From the NCBI RefSeq assembly GCF_001761465.1, contig NZ_CP017479.1, forward strand, positions 3,968,001 through 4,032,000: DNA of 64,000 nucleotides. The letters run 5' to 3'. The position numbers and the translations under genes are program-made. Of this stretch, positions 7,952 through 16,045 are shown piece by piece. The notes below the pieces were generated by a model, which did no database searches, had not been told where the DNA came from, and saw only the letters and a program-made list of their open reading frames with translations. The first letter of the stretch is position 1. The number at the start of each line of letters is the position of its first letter. Source of the stretch: Flavobacterium gilvum. GTDB lineage: Bacteria; Bacteroidota; Bacteroidia; Flavobacteriales; Flavobacteriaceae.

Positions 7952-8713
7952 ATGAACCGAATAAATCAAAAATTACAAGAAGAACAAAAAATACTTTCCA
8001 TCTACTTTTCGGCTGGATACCCGACCCTGAACGACACTGTGCAAATCATTCAGGATTTGGAAAAAAGTGGCATAGATATGATAGAAATCGGATTGCCATT
8101 CAGCGATCCTTTGGCTGATGGCCCAACCATTCAGGCTAGTTCAACCACAGCTCTGGAAAACGGAATGACATCAGAAATTTTGTTTGACCAATTGGCAGCC
8201 ATTCGCAAAAGCGTAAGTATTCCCTTGGTGATTATGGGCTATTTCAACCCAATGTTGCAATACGGTGTAGAAGCATTTTGTAAAAAATGTGCCGAAATTG
8301 GAATCGATGGATTAATCATCCCAGATCTTCCGGTTGATGTATTTGCAGAACAATACAAAGCTACTTTTGAAAAATATGGATTAATTAATATTTTCCTGAT
8401 TACACCACAAACTTCAGACGAGCGTATTCGTTTTATCGATAGTGTTTCAGATGGATTTATTTACATGGTGAGTTCTGCGAGTGTTACCGGTTCGCAATCT
8501 GGTTTTGGAAACACACAGGAAGCTTATTTCAAACGCATTGGCGAAATGAATTTGAAAAACCCACAAATCGTTGGTTTCGGAATCAGTAATACCGAAACAT
8601 TCAATCAAGCCACGCAATATGCCAAAGGAGCCATTATCGGCAGTGCTTTCATCACGCATTTGAAAGAAAACGGAAGTAGTAAAATTGAAGAATTTGTGAA
8701 GGGAATTCGATAA
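7952..8713 (+). CDS. trpA: Tryptophan synthase alpha subunit
   Basis: TrpA cleaves indole-3-glycerol phosphate and channels indole to TrpB. The 253-residue barrel has the catalytic Glu in MIEIGLPFSDPLADGPTIQ (about residues 42-60) and the catalytic Asp in LIIPDLPVD. The phosphate site lies near YMVSSASVTGSQ and in FGISN. It is the last gene of the operon and is followed by a long hairpin. Confidence 0.98.
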   Translation: MNRINQKLQEEQKILSIYFSAGYPTLNDTVQIIQDLEKSGIDMIEIGLPFSDPLADGPTIQASSTTALENGMTSEILFDQLAAIRKSVSIPLVIMGYFNPMLQYGVEAFCKKCAEIGIDGLIIPDLPVDVFAEQYKATFEKYGLINIFLITPQTSDERIRFIDSVSDGFIYMVSSASVTGSQSGFGNTQEAYFKRIGEMNLKNPQIVGFGISNTETFNQATQYAKGAIIGSAFITHLKENGSSKIEEFVKGIR

Positions 8714-8737
8714 ACAATTGCCTTTTACAAATTATTA

Positions 8738-8805
8738 AACCGCAAATTCGCAAATTAAAACAGGCATTCGGTGCTTAATAATTTGCGAATTTGCGGTTAT
8801 TTTTT
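8738..8805 (+). terminator. Long palindrome and probable terminator after trpA
   Basis: AACCGCAAATTCGCAAATTA at 8738-8757 is exactly complementary to 8779-8798 and is followed by a T-rich run (8799-8806). It can terminate the trp transcript. The same words (AATTTGCGAATTTGCGG) recur near 15938-15954, so the sequence is also part of a dispersed repeat family. Confidence 0.75.
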
Positions 8806-8818
8806 TCAGCTTTTCCAC

Positions 8819-8826
8819 TACTTTTG
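8819..8826 (+). promoter_or_regulatory. -7 element placed for a leaderless transcript
   Basis: TACTTTTG matches TAnnTTTG exactly and is followed by AAAA and then the ATG at 8831. Transcription would start at or next to the start codon. A TTTG at 8790-8793 lies 25 bp upstream, slightly too far, so the -33 assignment is weak. Confidence 0.55.
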
Positions 8827-8830
8827 AAAA

Positions 8831-9307
8831 ATGGAACCTAGAATCGAAATATTATCGGAAAAGAAATTAATTGGCAAACGACTTCAAATGTCGCTTACTA
8901 ACAACAAAACACACGAGTTATGGCGAAGTTTTATGCCAAAACGTTCAGAAATTCTAAATCCGGTTAGTACAGACCTTTTTTCTGTTCAGATTTATGAACC
9001 AAGTTATTTTGAGGCTTTTAATCCCAATGCTACTTTCGAAAAATGGGCTACACTCGAAGTTTCTGACTTCAATAACATTCCTTCCAAAATGGAATCCTTT
9101 ACTTTACCAGGCGGACTTTACGCTGTTTTTGAACTTAAAGGTCACGACACTGTAATTTTTGACTACATCTTCAGAACTTGGATTCCTAATTCCGAGTATG
9201 TTTTAGACAAAAGACCTCATTTTGAAATATTGGGGGAAAAATATAAACTAAACGACCCTGATTCAGAGGAGGAAATTTGGATTCCCATCAAAGAAAGAAA
9301 ATCCTAA
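8831..9307 (+). CDS. GyrI-like / AraC effector-binding-type domain protein
   Basis: The 158-residue protein is a stand-alone small-molecule-binding domain of the GyrI/SOUL-like type. Family signs are the spacing of FMPKRSEI near residue 35, FEKWATLEVSDF in the middle, PGGLYAVFELKG near 96 and the closing HFEILGEKYKLNDPDSEEEIWIPI. There is no DNA-binding helix-turn-helix. It is a single-gene unit between the trp terminator and a perfect 15-bp terminator hairpin. The ligand is unknown. Confidence 0.8.
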   Translation: MEPRIEILSEKKLIGKRLQMSLTNNKTHELWRSFMPKRSEILNPVSTDLFSVQIYEPSYFEAFNPNATFEKWATLEVSDFNNIPSKMESFTLPGGLYAVFELKGHDTVIFDYIFRTWIPNSEYVLDKRPHFEILGEKYKLNDPDSEEEIWIPIKERKS

Positions 9308-9317
9308 TTAATTTTAA

Positions 9318-9345
9318 CCATATAAGGCATTTAAGAACATTTAAG
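9318..9345. repeat. ATATAAG-type short repeat, copy 1
   Basis: ACCATATAAGGCATTTAAGA plus its continuation matches a copy at 59157-59185 with three differences in 29 bases. A related piece with an inverted partner lies at 12661-12728. All are intergenic, which suggests a small dispersed element. Confidence 0.55.
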
Positions 9346-9381
9346 CCAAAACCTTTTTGAATTATAAAAGGTTTTGGCTTT
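9343..9381 (+). terminator. Terminator of the GyrI-like gene
   Basis: AAGCCAAAACCTTTT (9343-9357) pairs perfectly with AAAAGGTTTTGGCTT (9366-9380), an uninterrupted 15-bp stem with an eight-base loop. Confidence 0.8.
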
Positions 9382-9558
9382 GTTCTTCCTATATTAAACT
9401 CAGATCACGCAACGGAACACAGATGACACAAATGACACAGATTAAACGAATATCAAATAGATAAAGAACACTCATACAACATCTTATAACACAGTTAATC
9501 AAATATTTAACAACATTCAAACCCAAATCGTCGGTGTTAAAAAAAAGTTAAAACAAAA
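9382..9558. other. Intergenic stretch with remnants of an ACACAGATGACACAGATT repeat
   Basis: Between the terminator and the TetR operators there is no gene. GAACACAGATGACACAAATG and GACACAGATTAAACG near 9417-9450 belong to a sequence family also seen at 14620-14665, in reverse at 14740-14772, and near 24809-24850. Nothing else could be recognised. Confidence 0.5.
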
Positions 9559-9596
9559 TTAAACAATCGTTTAATTTAAACAGTTGTTTAATTTTG
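9559..9596 (+). promoter_or_regulatory. Twin palindromic operators over the efflux operon promoter
   Basis: Two copies of TTAAAC-N4-GTTTAA lie at 9559-9574 and 9576-9591, 17 bp apart. The second overlaps a perfect -7 element, TAATTTTG (9589-9596), directly upstream of the TetR gene. Binding of a TetR dimer to each site would block RNA polymerase, which fits autorepression and control of the efflux genes. No good -33 element is seen. Confidence 0.8.
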
Positions 9597-9621
9597 TTCC
9601 AGAATTATAAAAAACTACGTT

Positions 9622-10248
9622 TTGAAAACCGATTTTAACGAAAAACAAATTCAGATTTTACAAGTAGCCGAAACGCTATTTGCCGAAAAAGGATTTGACG
9701 GCACTTCGATCCGGGACATAGCCAAAGAGGCCAATATCAACATCGCGATGGTTTCCTATTATTTTGGATCCAAAGAACAATTATTAGAATCCATCATACT
9801 AAATCGTGTCGCTGCTATAAAAATACAGTTGGATATTTTAACTTTGGAAGACTTAGATCCTCTGCAAAAGATGCATAAGCTCATTGAAATGTATATTGAC
9901 AAAATCAATAGTAACAGATGCATTTACAAGATTATCCACTTTGAATTTTCCTCAAGTCAAAGAGTAATCAACCTACAGGCTTTTACCGATTTAAAGAAAG
10001 AAAACCTAAAATCACTGGAATCAATCATCCAAGATGGACAAGAAAAAGGTGTTTTCAGGAAAGACGTTGTCGTGCCGCTCCTTACAACAACCATTCTTGG
10101 AACTTATTTTCATTTTCATTTGAATAGGTTTTTTTATCAAAATCTATTGAACCTCAACACCGAAGAAGAATACAATACCTATATAAAAACAACTTTAACA
10201 ATGCACATTCAACAAACCATTAAAGCCCTCTTGACATATGAAAGTTAG
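9622..10248 (+). CDS. TetR/AcrR family regulator of the efflux operon
   Basis: The 208-residue protein has an N-terminal TetR helix-turn-helix (about residues 8-54: AETLFAEKGFDGTSIRDIA, then MVSYYFGSKEQLLESI) and a variable C-terminal ligand domain. The start appears to be TTG at 9622; no in-frame ATG lies upstream in the spacer and the helix-turn-helix begins right after it. It overlaps tolC by 11 bases and lies behind two palindromes that are its likely operators. It probably represses the operon until an efflux substrate binds. Confidence 0.9.
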   Translation: MKTDFNEKQIQILQVAETLFAEKGFDGTSIRDIAKEANINIAMVSYYFGSKEQLLESIILNRVAAIKIQLDILTLEDLDPLQKMHKLIEMYIDKINSNRCIYKIIHFEFSSSQRVINLQAFTDLKKENLKSLESIIQDGQEKGVFRKDVVVPLLTTTILGTYFHFHLNRFFYQNLLNLNTEEEYNTYIKTTLTMHIQQTIKALLTYES

Positions 10249-11557
10249 TTATTTAGCACTCTTTGGAGGGTTCTTCATAGGAATTTCATCCATCAATGCC
10301 CAAGACAAAACCAGTTTAAAACTGGAAGATGCGATACAATTGGCTTGGACAAAAAGTAATGAAATCTCATTGGCAAGCACCAAAGTAGAAACGAAAAAAC
10401 AAGAATTACAATCGGCAAAAAATACCCAATATCCCGATTTAAAACTTACCGGACAATTTCTTCAATTAACAGAGCCAACCCTACACTTAGATTTTGATGC
10501 GGGATCAGGATCATTTCCTGTACCCGACAAAATAGCCATTGGTCAGGCTAGTTTGAGTCTTCCTCTATTTGCAGGAATGAAAATTCAAAACAGCATCAAA
10601 CTTCAGGATAATTTATTCCAGGCCGAAAATGCAATGGCATCCAAAACCAAAGAAGATGTGGCTATGAGAGTCATAAACTTCTATGGAAATTTGTATAAAG
10701 CGCAAAGAACCATCGAATTATTGAAGGAAAATCAAAAAAGCGCAGAACAACGCGTTACTGATTTTATCGCTTTGGAAAAAAACGGAATTATTCCGCGTAA
10801 TGACTTATTGAAAGCACAGCTTCAGGTTTCCAAAATTCAGTTGTCACTTGATGAAGCGTTGAATAACGAAAAAATAATCAATTACTATTTGGTTACTTTA
10901 TTAAAATTACCATCAGAAACAAAACTGGCAGTTGCGGAAAGTGATTTGATTAATTTTTCTAAATCTGAAGTTCCAACAGATGAGCAACCTGCACTTCAAA
11001 ATCGTAAAGACCTTGAAGCTATTCAATTTCAGGAAAAGGCAACTCAAAACAACATCAAAATCGCCAAAGGAGATTACTATCCAACCGTTGGTTTGACCGG
11101 AGGGTATGCCGCTTTGAACGTAAACAATGTTATGAGACTGGAAAATGCGATGTTCATTGGATTAGGAGTTTCCTATGATGTCAGCGGAATTCTAAAAAAT
11201 GGCACTCAGGTAAAAATCGCTGAAAGCAAAGCGCTTGAGGTAAAAAACACTGAAGAGCTATTGAAAGATAACATTAGAATTCAGGTACAACAAGCGATTA
11301 CCAATTATGATTTGGCTATTAAGCAAAATATTGTTCACAAACAAGCAGTAGAACAGGCTACCGAAAATTACCGAATCGTAAAAGATAAATACGACAACGG
11401 ACTTTCGGATACCAATGATTTACTGGAAGCAGACGTCGAACAACTGAAATCAAAAATAAGCGAAACCATTGCCAAAGTGGATGTCATTCAAAAATATTAC
11501 GAATTACTTTCGGCAACTGGACAATTATCACAAACCTTCAACCTTTCAAAAATATAA
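10238..11557 (+). CDS. TolC-family outer membrane efflux protein
   Basis: The 439-residue protein has a signal peptide (MKVSYLALFGGFFIGISSINA) followed by the duplicated helical repeats of outer membrane efflux proteins. The first half contains LEDAIQLAWTKSNEISLAS and the second half DLEAIQFQEKATQNNIKIAKG. It forms the outer membrane tunnel for the adaptor and MFS pump encoded next. The gene start overlaps the end of the regulator gene, so the two are probably translationally coupled. Confidence 0.92.
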   Translation: MKVSYLALFGGFFIGISSINAQDKTSLKLEDAIQLAWTKSNEISLASTKVETKKQELQSAKNTQYPDLKLTGQFLQLTEPTLHLDFDAGSGSFPVPDKIAIGQASLSLPLFAGMKIQNSIKLQDNLFQAENAMASKTKEDVAMRVINFYGNLYKAQRTIELLKENQKSAEQRVTDFIALEKNGIIPRNDLLKAQLQVSKIQLSLDEALNNEKIINYYLVTLLKLPSETKLAVAESDLINFSKSEVPTDEQPALQNRKDLEAIQFQEKATQNNIKIAKGDYYPTVGLTGGYAALNVNNVMRLENAMFIGLGVSYDVSGILKNGTQVKIAESKALEVKNTEELLKDNIRIQVQQAITNYDLAIKQNIVHKQAVEQATENYRIVKDKYDNGLSDTNDLLEADVEQLKSKISETIAKVDVIQKYYELLSATGQLSQTFNLSKI

Positions 11558-11569
11558 CCATACCTTACC

Positions 11570-12649
11570 ATGGAAAAGAAAAAAACAAATACCAAATTCA
11601 TCATAATCCTCGCTGTATTAATTCTAGTTGGAGGAACTTACGGAATTATAAAATACATTCATTCTCAAGGACACGAAGAAACGGATGATGCTCAAATTGA
11701 GAAAAACATGAATCCGATAATCCCAAGAGTCTCGGGATATATCAGCAAAGTTTATGTAAAGGACAATGATTATGTAAAAAAAGGAGACACCTTATTTACT
11801 ATTGATAAAAGAGACTATCAATTGAAAATCGAAGAAGCAAACGCTGCTGTTATTGCTACTGAAGGCGGTTACGAAGTTGCCAAAGAAGATATTGGAAGCG
11901 CTTTGGCTAGCATCGCCGTTTCGGATGCCAATGTACAATCGGCTGGCGGTAATATCGAAACTGCCAAAATCAGATTGGGAAGAGCTACAAGTGATTATGT
12001 TCGTTACGAAAACTTATATAAAAACCACTCTATCACAAAACAACAATACGAGCAAGCATTGGCTACCAAACAAGAAGCCGAAAATCAAGTACGTATTTTG
12101 CAACAACAACAAAAAGCGAGTTCTTTTCAAAAATCTGTAATTGAAGCGAAATCAAGAGTTACCAATAAACAAACAGAAGTTGCTGCTGCTAATATCAAAA
12201 AAGCAAGAGCATTATTGGAAGTAGCCCAATTAAACCTGACTTACACTGTGGTGACTGCCGCTATTGACGGACAGGTTTCAAAAATTGACATTCAGCCAGG
12301 ACAATTGGTACAACAAGGGCAATCTCTATTTTTCATTATCAATAATAACGAAGCTTGGGTTGTTGCTAATTTTAAAGAAACACAATTGAACAAAATGGTT
12401 ATTGGCCAAAAAGTTACTGTAAAAGTAGATGCTTATCCTGATTATGATTTTGAAGGAACGCTTACTTCTTTTTCACCTGCAACAGGATCTCGTTTTTCAT
12501 TGCTTCCACCAGATAACGCAACCGGAAACTTTGTAAAAACCATTCAGAGATTACCGGTAAAAATAAGCTTGAATGCTTCAAACGATCCACAAAAAATAAA
12601 ATTGTTGCGACCAGGTATGAACGCTGATGTAGATGTTCATTTGAAATAA
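11570..12649 (+). CDS. HlyD/EmrA-type membrane fusion protein
   Basis: The 359-residue adaptor has one N-terminal membrane helix (about residues 9-27). A split biotinyl-lipoyl-like domain follows (TDDAQIEKNMNPIIPRVSGY near 38 and VTAAIDGQVSKIDIQPGQLV near 225), with a long alpha-helical hairpin rich in Gln, Ala and Lys between the halves. The final beta domain contains LRPGMNADVDVHLK. The TDDAQ signature is typical of EmrA-type partners of DHA2 pumps. It links the inner membrane pump to TolC. Confidence 0.93.
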   Translation: MEKKKTNTKFIIILAVLILVGGTYGIIKYIHSQGHEETDDAQIEKNMNPIIPRVSGYISKVYVKDNDYVKKGDTLFTIDKRDYQLKIEEANAAVIATEGGYEVAKEDIGSALASIAVSDANVQSAGGNIETAKIRLGRATSDYVRYENLYKNHSITKQQYEQALATKQEAENQVRILQQQQKASSFQKSVIEAKSRVTNKQTEVAAANIKKARALLEVAQLNLTYTVVTAAIDGQVSKIDIQPGQLVQQGQSLFFIINNNEAWVVANFKETQLNKMVIGQKVTVKVDAYPDYDFEGTLTSFSPATGSRFSLLPPDNATGNFVKTIQRLPVKISLNASNDPQKIKLLRPGMNADVDVHLK

Positions 12650-12660
12650 TAAATTATTTA

Positions 12661-12728
12661 AACATATAAGTCATTTAAGTTTTTACTTAAAATAAAATTC
12701 AAAAAGAACCCTATATGACTTATATGTT
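12661..12728. repeat. Inverted repeat between the adaptor and pump genes
   Basis: AACATATAAGTCAT (12661-12674) is the exact reverse complement of 12715-12728. Inside it TTTAAGT and ACTTAAA form a second small dyad. The left part resembles the ATATAAG repeat at 9318 and 59157. It lies within the operon and has no T run on the plus strand suited to strong termination. Confidence 0.7.
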
Positions 12729-12743
12729 AAAAAAATAAACAAA

Positions 12744-14327
12744 ATGGTACAAAACCAAGAAGACGATTTAGTAGAATACGGCATTAACAGGGTCATCATT
12801 ACGATAACCTGTATAATGTGTGCATTGCTCGAAATTGTAGATACTACGATTGTAAACGTAGCCCTAAATAACATGAAAGGTAGTCTTGGTGCTACCCTAA
12901 CCGATGTTGCTTGGGTAATTACCGCTTATGCTATTGCCAATGTGATTGTAATCCCAATGACAAGTTGGCTATCGCAACAATTTGGACGTCGTAATTACTT
13001 TGCAACCTCCATTGTTGTTTTTACCGTGGCTTCCTTTCTATGTGGTAACGCTACCAATATTTGGGAACTTGTTGCATTCCGATTCATACAAGGTTTGGGC
13101 GGAGGAGCTTTATTGGTGACGGCGCAAACCATCATTACAGAAAGTTATCCAGTTGCCAAAAGAGGAATGGCGCAAGCTATTTACGGAATGGGAGTTATTG
13201 TTGGGCCAACACTCGGACCACCATTAGGAGGTTATATAGTTGACAACTTTTCATGGCCTTTCATTTTTTACATCAATATTCCTATCGGAATTATTGCCAC
13301 TTTACTAACCATTGGTTACGTAAAAAGTCCAAAATACGGACACAAACTAAAAGCAAACCAAGTCGATTGGTGGGGAATTATTTTATTGGCAACCTTCATA
13401 GGTTCCCTTCAATTTGTCTTGGAACACGGACAACAGGACGATTGGTTCAATGATAATATGATTGTAAGCCTAAGTGTGATTTCATTCTTCGGGTTAATCC
13501 TCTTTATATGGCGAGAACTTGTATATAAACACCCAATCGTAAATTTAAAAGTATTAAAGGACTCCAACCTTAGAATTGGAACCGTTATGTCATTCATTAT
13601 GGGATTCGGGTTATTTGGATCGACCTTTATCATTCCTATATACACCCAATCTGTATTGGGATGGACAGCAACCGATGCCGGATTGTTACTTATTCCGAGT
13701 TCCATAACAACAGGAATCATGATGCCATTTATCGGAAAAATGATTCAGCGAGGCGTTCCCCAAACCTATATGGCCGCAGGAGGATTCCTAGTGTTTTTCC
13801 TGTTTACCTGGTTTATGCATGGACTCATGACGCCAGACACCGGAGTTGAACACTTTTTCTGGCCATTAATCCTTAGAGGTGTTGGTCTCGGACTGTTATT
13901 TGTACCTATTACCACGTTGTCACTTTCCACTCTGAAAGGAAAACACATTGGAGAAGGAGCGGCTTTTACCGGAATGATGAGACAATTGGGAGGTTCATTT
14001 GGTATTGCGATTATCACCACATATATCTCAAGACTCAATCAAGAACACCGTGTAAATTTGATTCAATATCTTGACCAAAGTTCATTCAAAGTACAACAAA
14101 TGGTGCACCAATTACAAATGGGTTTTATGTCAAAAGGATATGCCGCCAACGAAGCCTTGTCCAAAGCTTATAAAGTAATGGAAATGAAAGTAATGCTACA
14201 AAGCACCGTTCTGTCTTATATGGATATTTTCATGTATCTCGGAATCCTATTCCTATTCTGTATTCCTTTTATCCTAATGATCAAAAAAGGAAAAAACAAA
14301 ATAGATCCAGCAGACGCAATGCACTAA
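12744..14327 (+). CDS. DHA2-family MFS multidrug efflux pump (EmrB/QacA type)
   Basis: The 527-residue protein has about 14 hydrophobic segments. It carries DHA2 signatures such as LEIVDTTIVNVALNNMKGSL (helix 1), WVITAYAIANVIVIPMTSWL, FRFIQGLGGGALL, and the motif C-like GMGVIVGPTLGPPLGGYIV. It would export drugs or lipophilic compounds using the proton gradient, with the adjacent adaptor and TolC protein spanning the envelope. Substrates are unknown. Confidence 0.94.
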   Translation: MVQNQEDDLVEYGINRVIITITCIMCALLEIVDTTIVNVALNNMKGSLGATLTDVAWVITAYAIANVIVIPMTSWLSQQFGRRNYFATSIVVFTVASFLCGNATNIWELVAFRFIQGLGGGALLVTAQTIITESYPVAKRGMAQAIYGMGVIVGPTLGPPLGGYIVDNFSWPFIFYINIPIGIIATLLTIGYVKSPKYGHKLKANQVDWWGIILLATFIGSLQFVLEHGQQDDWFNDNMIVSLSVISFFGLILFIWRELVYKHPIVNLKVLKDSNLRIGTVMSFIMGFGLFGSTFIIPIYTQSVLGWTATDAGLLLIPSSITTGIMMPFIGKMIQRGVPQTYMAAGGFLVFFLFTWFMHGLMTPDTGVEHFFWPLILRGVGLGLLFVPITTLSLSTLKGKHIGEGAAFTGMMRQLGGSFGIAIITTYISRLNQEHRVNLIQYLDQSSFKVQQMVHQLQMGFMSKGYAANEALSKAYKVMEMKVMLQSTVLSYMDIFMYLGILFLFCIPFILMIKKGKNKIDPADAMH

Positions 14328-14361
14328 ATTGCCAATTTTTAGAAGTTAATTTTTAATTTAA

Positions 14362-14408
14362 AAACTCCGGAGTTCACTTATTTATTGGTGAAATTCGGAG
14401 TTTTTTTT
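14362..14408 (+). terminator. Terminator of the efflux operon
   Basis: AAACTCCGGAGTTCAC (14362-14377) pairs with GTGAAATTCGGAGTTT (14388-14403) with two mismatches, followed by a T run (14401-14408). Confidence 0.8.
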
Positions 14409-14448
14409 ATTAGGAGCAGAAAGATTAGGCATTTTCAGGATAGATGGG

Positions 14449-14517
14449 TCCCGCTATCCGTTGCAATCTTGTATGCCGAACCCCGGCACACAAGGATTTC
14501 CACTTCTATCGGGGCTA
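14449..14517 (-). repeat. Structured dispersed repeat, copy 1
   Basis: This 69-base unit matches 20601-20669 at 67 of 69 positions. It has an inner hairpin (14468-14494, here with one G-U pair) and outer CCCG / CGGGG complementarity. The reverse-strand reading starts TAGCCCCGATAG and ends GATAGCGGGA, which I recall as a very common Flavobacterium repeat. It could be related to the Flavo-1 RNA motif, but that needs a covariance search. Strand is given by that reading. Confidence 0.7.
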
Positions 14518-14589
14518 AAGAGAAAGATTTGGCTTTTTTAAATTATCCAAAAATAAGCATACTCCCTTCTACCTAAGCTAGAGCCCCCC

Positions 14590-14815
14590 GCTAGCCTACC
14601 TTCTGGACACAACTAAAAATAGAACACAGATGACACAGATTTAACGGATTTAAACAGATGAAATTTGATAATCTATTTGCAACAATAAGAATTATTTATT
14701 TTTTACTTCTCTATTTTTGGTATCATGCAAAAAAATCAGTGACAATCTGTCTAATCTGTGTCATCTGTGTTCCATTTTTAAGTGAAATATATTTGTGTCC
14801 AGACGGTAGACCGAT
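14590..14815. repeat. Nested inverted-repeat element (MITE-like)
   Basis: The outer arms contain TCTGGACACAA on the left (about 14600-14611) and TTGTGTCCAGA on the right (about 14791-14802), with weaker complementarity outside. Inside them AACACAGATGACACAGATT is repeated in inverted order as AATCTGTGTCATCTGTGTT (about 14753-14771). There is no plausible coding sequence between the arms. Confidence 0.6.
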
Positions 14816-14882
14816 AGCGCGGATTTGCAATCCGTGCCCACAAAGTTCATCGACAAATTTCTGTTTTCTGCTACCTAAAAGC

Positions 14883-15641
14883 TTACCGCGTAAAAACCAA
14901 ATTATTCCCTTTCGACAAATTAGCGTCAAACTGATAACCTTCGTAGTCAAAGCCTTTTAAATCATCAATCGTTTCGGCATTAGTGTCAATAATATAACGT
15001 ACCATCAATCCCCTCGCCTTTTTGGCAAAAAAACTAATCATTTTCAGTTTACCGTCTTTGTAATCTTTAAATTCCGGAGTAATCACTGGAACCTTCAAAG
15101 CCTTGGTATCCACAGCCGAGAAATATTCATTGCTTGCGAGATTGATAAACAACTCCCCTTTTTTTAATTCTTTGTTCAAAGAATTAGTAATGGTCTTTTT
15201 CCAAAAATCATATAAATTTTTGCTTTCGCCAATGGGCAATTTTGTTCCCATTTCTAGTCGGTAGGGCTGAATCAAATCCAACGGTTTCAAATATCCATAA
15301 AGTCCAGACAAAATTCTTAATCTGCTTTGCAGCAACTCCAATTTTTCCATAGAAATCGAGTAAGCATCCAGTCCGGTATAGACATCACCATCAAAAGCAT
15401 AAACAGCTGGACGTGCATTTTCGGGAGTGAAAGGCGTTTTCCAATCCTGGTTGCGTTTCCAGTTCAAATCGGCAAGTTTATCCGAAATCGACATCAATTC
15501 CGATAAGTTTTTTGGAGATTGCTGTTTCAAAACTTTATGAACCACTCTAGATTCTTTAAGAAAAGAAGAAGCTGTATATTGAGTCGTCGGTAATTCCTGT
15601 TCGAAGTTTAGCGATTTGGCTGGAGAGAGTACAATTTTCAT
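14883..15641 (-). CDS. yaaA: YaaA / UPF0246 peroxide stress protein
   Basis: The 252-residue protein starts with MKIVLSPAKSLNFEQELP, the hallmark of the YaaA (DUF328) family, and keeps internal signatures such as RPAVYAFDGDVYTGLDA, LRILSGLYGYLKPLD and INLASNEYF. In E. coli YaaA lowers free iron and DNA damage during hydrogen peroxide stress. The gene stands alone between repeat-rich spacers. Confidence 0.93.
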   Translation of the reverse strand: MKIVLSPAKSLNFEQELPTTQYTASSFLKESRVVHKVLKQQSPKNLSELMSISDKLADLNWKRNQDWKTPFTPENARPAVYAFDGDVYTGLDAYSISMEKLELLQSRLRILSGLYGYLKPLDLIQPYRLEMGTKLPIGESKNLYDFWKKTITNSLNKELKKGELFINLASNEYFSAVDTKALKVPVITPEFKDYKDGKLKMISFFAKKARGLMVRYIIDTNAETIDDLKGFDYEGYQFDANLSKGNNLVFTR

Positions 15642-15667
15642 TTTTATGTGTTCATTTTAAACGATTC

Positions 15668-15675
15668 CAAAAATA
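15668..15675 (-). promoter_or_regulatory. -7 element of yaaA
   Basis: CAAAAATA on the plus strand reads TATTTTTG on the minus strand, an exact TAnnTTTG match 27 bases before the yaaA ATG. No convincing -33 element was seen. Confidence 0.5.
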
Positions 15676-15779
15676 CAAATTGAAATTTAGAATTCAGAAA
15701 CATTGAATTGAATTGTTTAATATAAGCATAGATTTTTTCTAATGATTCGTTATTAGAAATCCCTAATGACCCCAGGCAA

Positions 15780-15971
15780 ACATATGAGTTTTAAATTGAC
15801 CACAAATTCACAAATTTATTTTTTATAAACTTGAATTTTAAAATTTTTAATAAACTAATTTACTTCATCGGTTCGCTTCGCTCGTATGAGTTAATTCCGC
15901 TAAAAGTGGCTAATTTATAATAGAAATTTTTATTGAAATTTGCGAATTTGCGGTAAAAATAACTCATACGT
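15780..15971. repeat. Long imperfect inverted repeat between yaaA and the deaminase gene
   Basis: The left arm (about 15780-15818: ATATGAGTTTTAAATTG, then ACCACAAATTCACAAATTT) pairs imperfectly with the right arm (about 15936-15970: AAATTTGCGAATTTGCGGT, then AACTCATACG). A third CGTATGAGTTA copy lies in the middle near 15881-15891. The spacer holds no gene. It looks like a non-coding mobile or REP-derived element. Confidence 0.55.
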
Positions 15972-15996
15972 TCGCCCTACTAAAACCCTCAGTCCA

Positions 15997-16028
15997 TTTG
16001 TCTATTTCCCTACTTTTCACTACATTTG
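15997..16028 (+). promoter_or_regulatory. Promoter of the adenosine deaminase-like gene
   Basis: TTTG at 15997-16000, a 20-bp spacer and TACATTTG at 16021-16028 form a good Bacteroidota promoter. It overlaps an upstream in-frame ATG at 15998, which therefore cannot be the start. The ATG at 16046 lies 18 bases after the -7 element. Confidence 0.75.
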
Positions 16029-16045
16029 AACGAAATTTATACTCT

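Larger units (their letters stand above)
14409..14882. other. Repeat-rich intergenic region between the efflux operon and yaaA
   Basis: About 470 bases hold no convincing gene. In order they contain a structured repeat (14449-14517, second copy at 20601), a nested inverted repeat (about 14590-14815) built from TCTGGACACAA and AACACAGATGACACAGATT words, and a GCGGATTTGCAATCCG dyad near 14818-14837. Short ORFs here read through repeats and are not believable. Confidence 0.7.

Noticed and set aside
14385..14576. 63-residue ORF after the efflux operon
   Set aside because: It starts inside the terminator hairpin and reads through the 69-base structured repeat; composition is not protein-like.
14658..14960. 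100-residue plus-strand ORF and its 75-residue minus-strand shadow near yaaA
   Set aside because: They cross the nested inverted repeat and the 3' end of yaaA, with no family resemblance.
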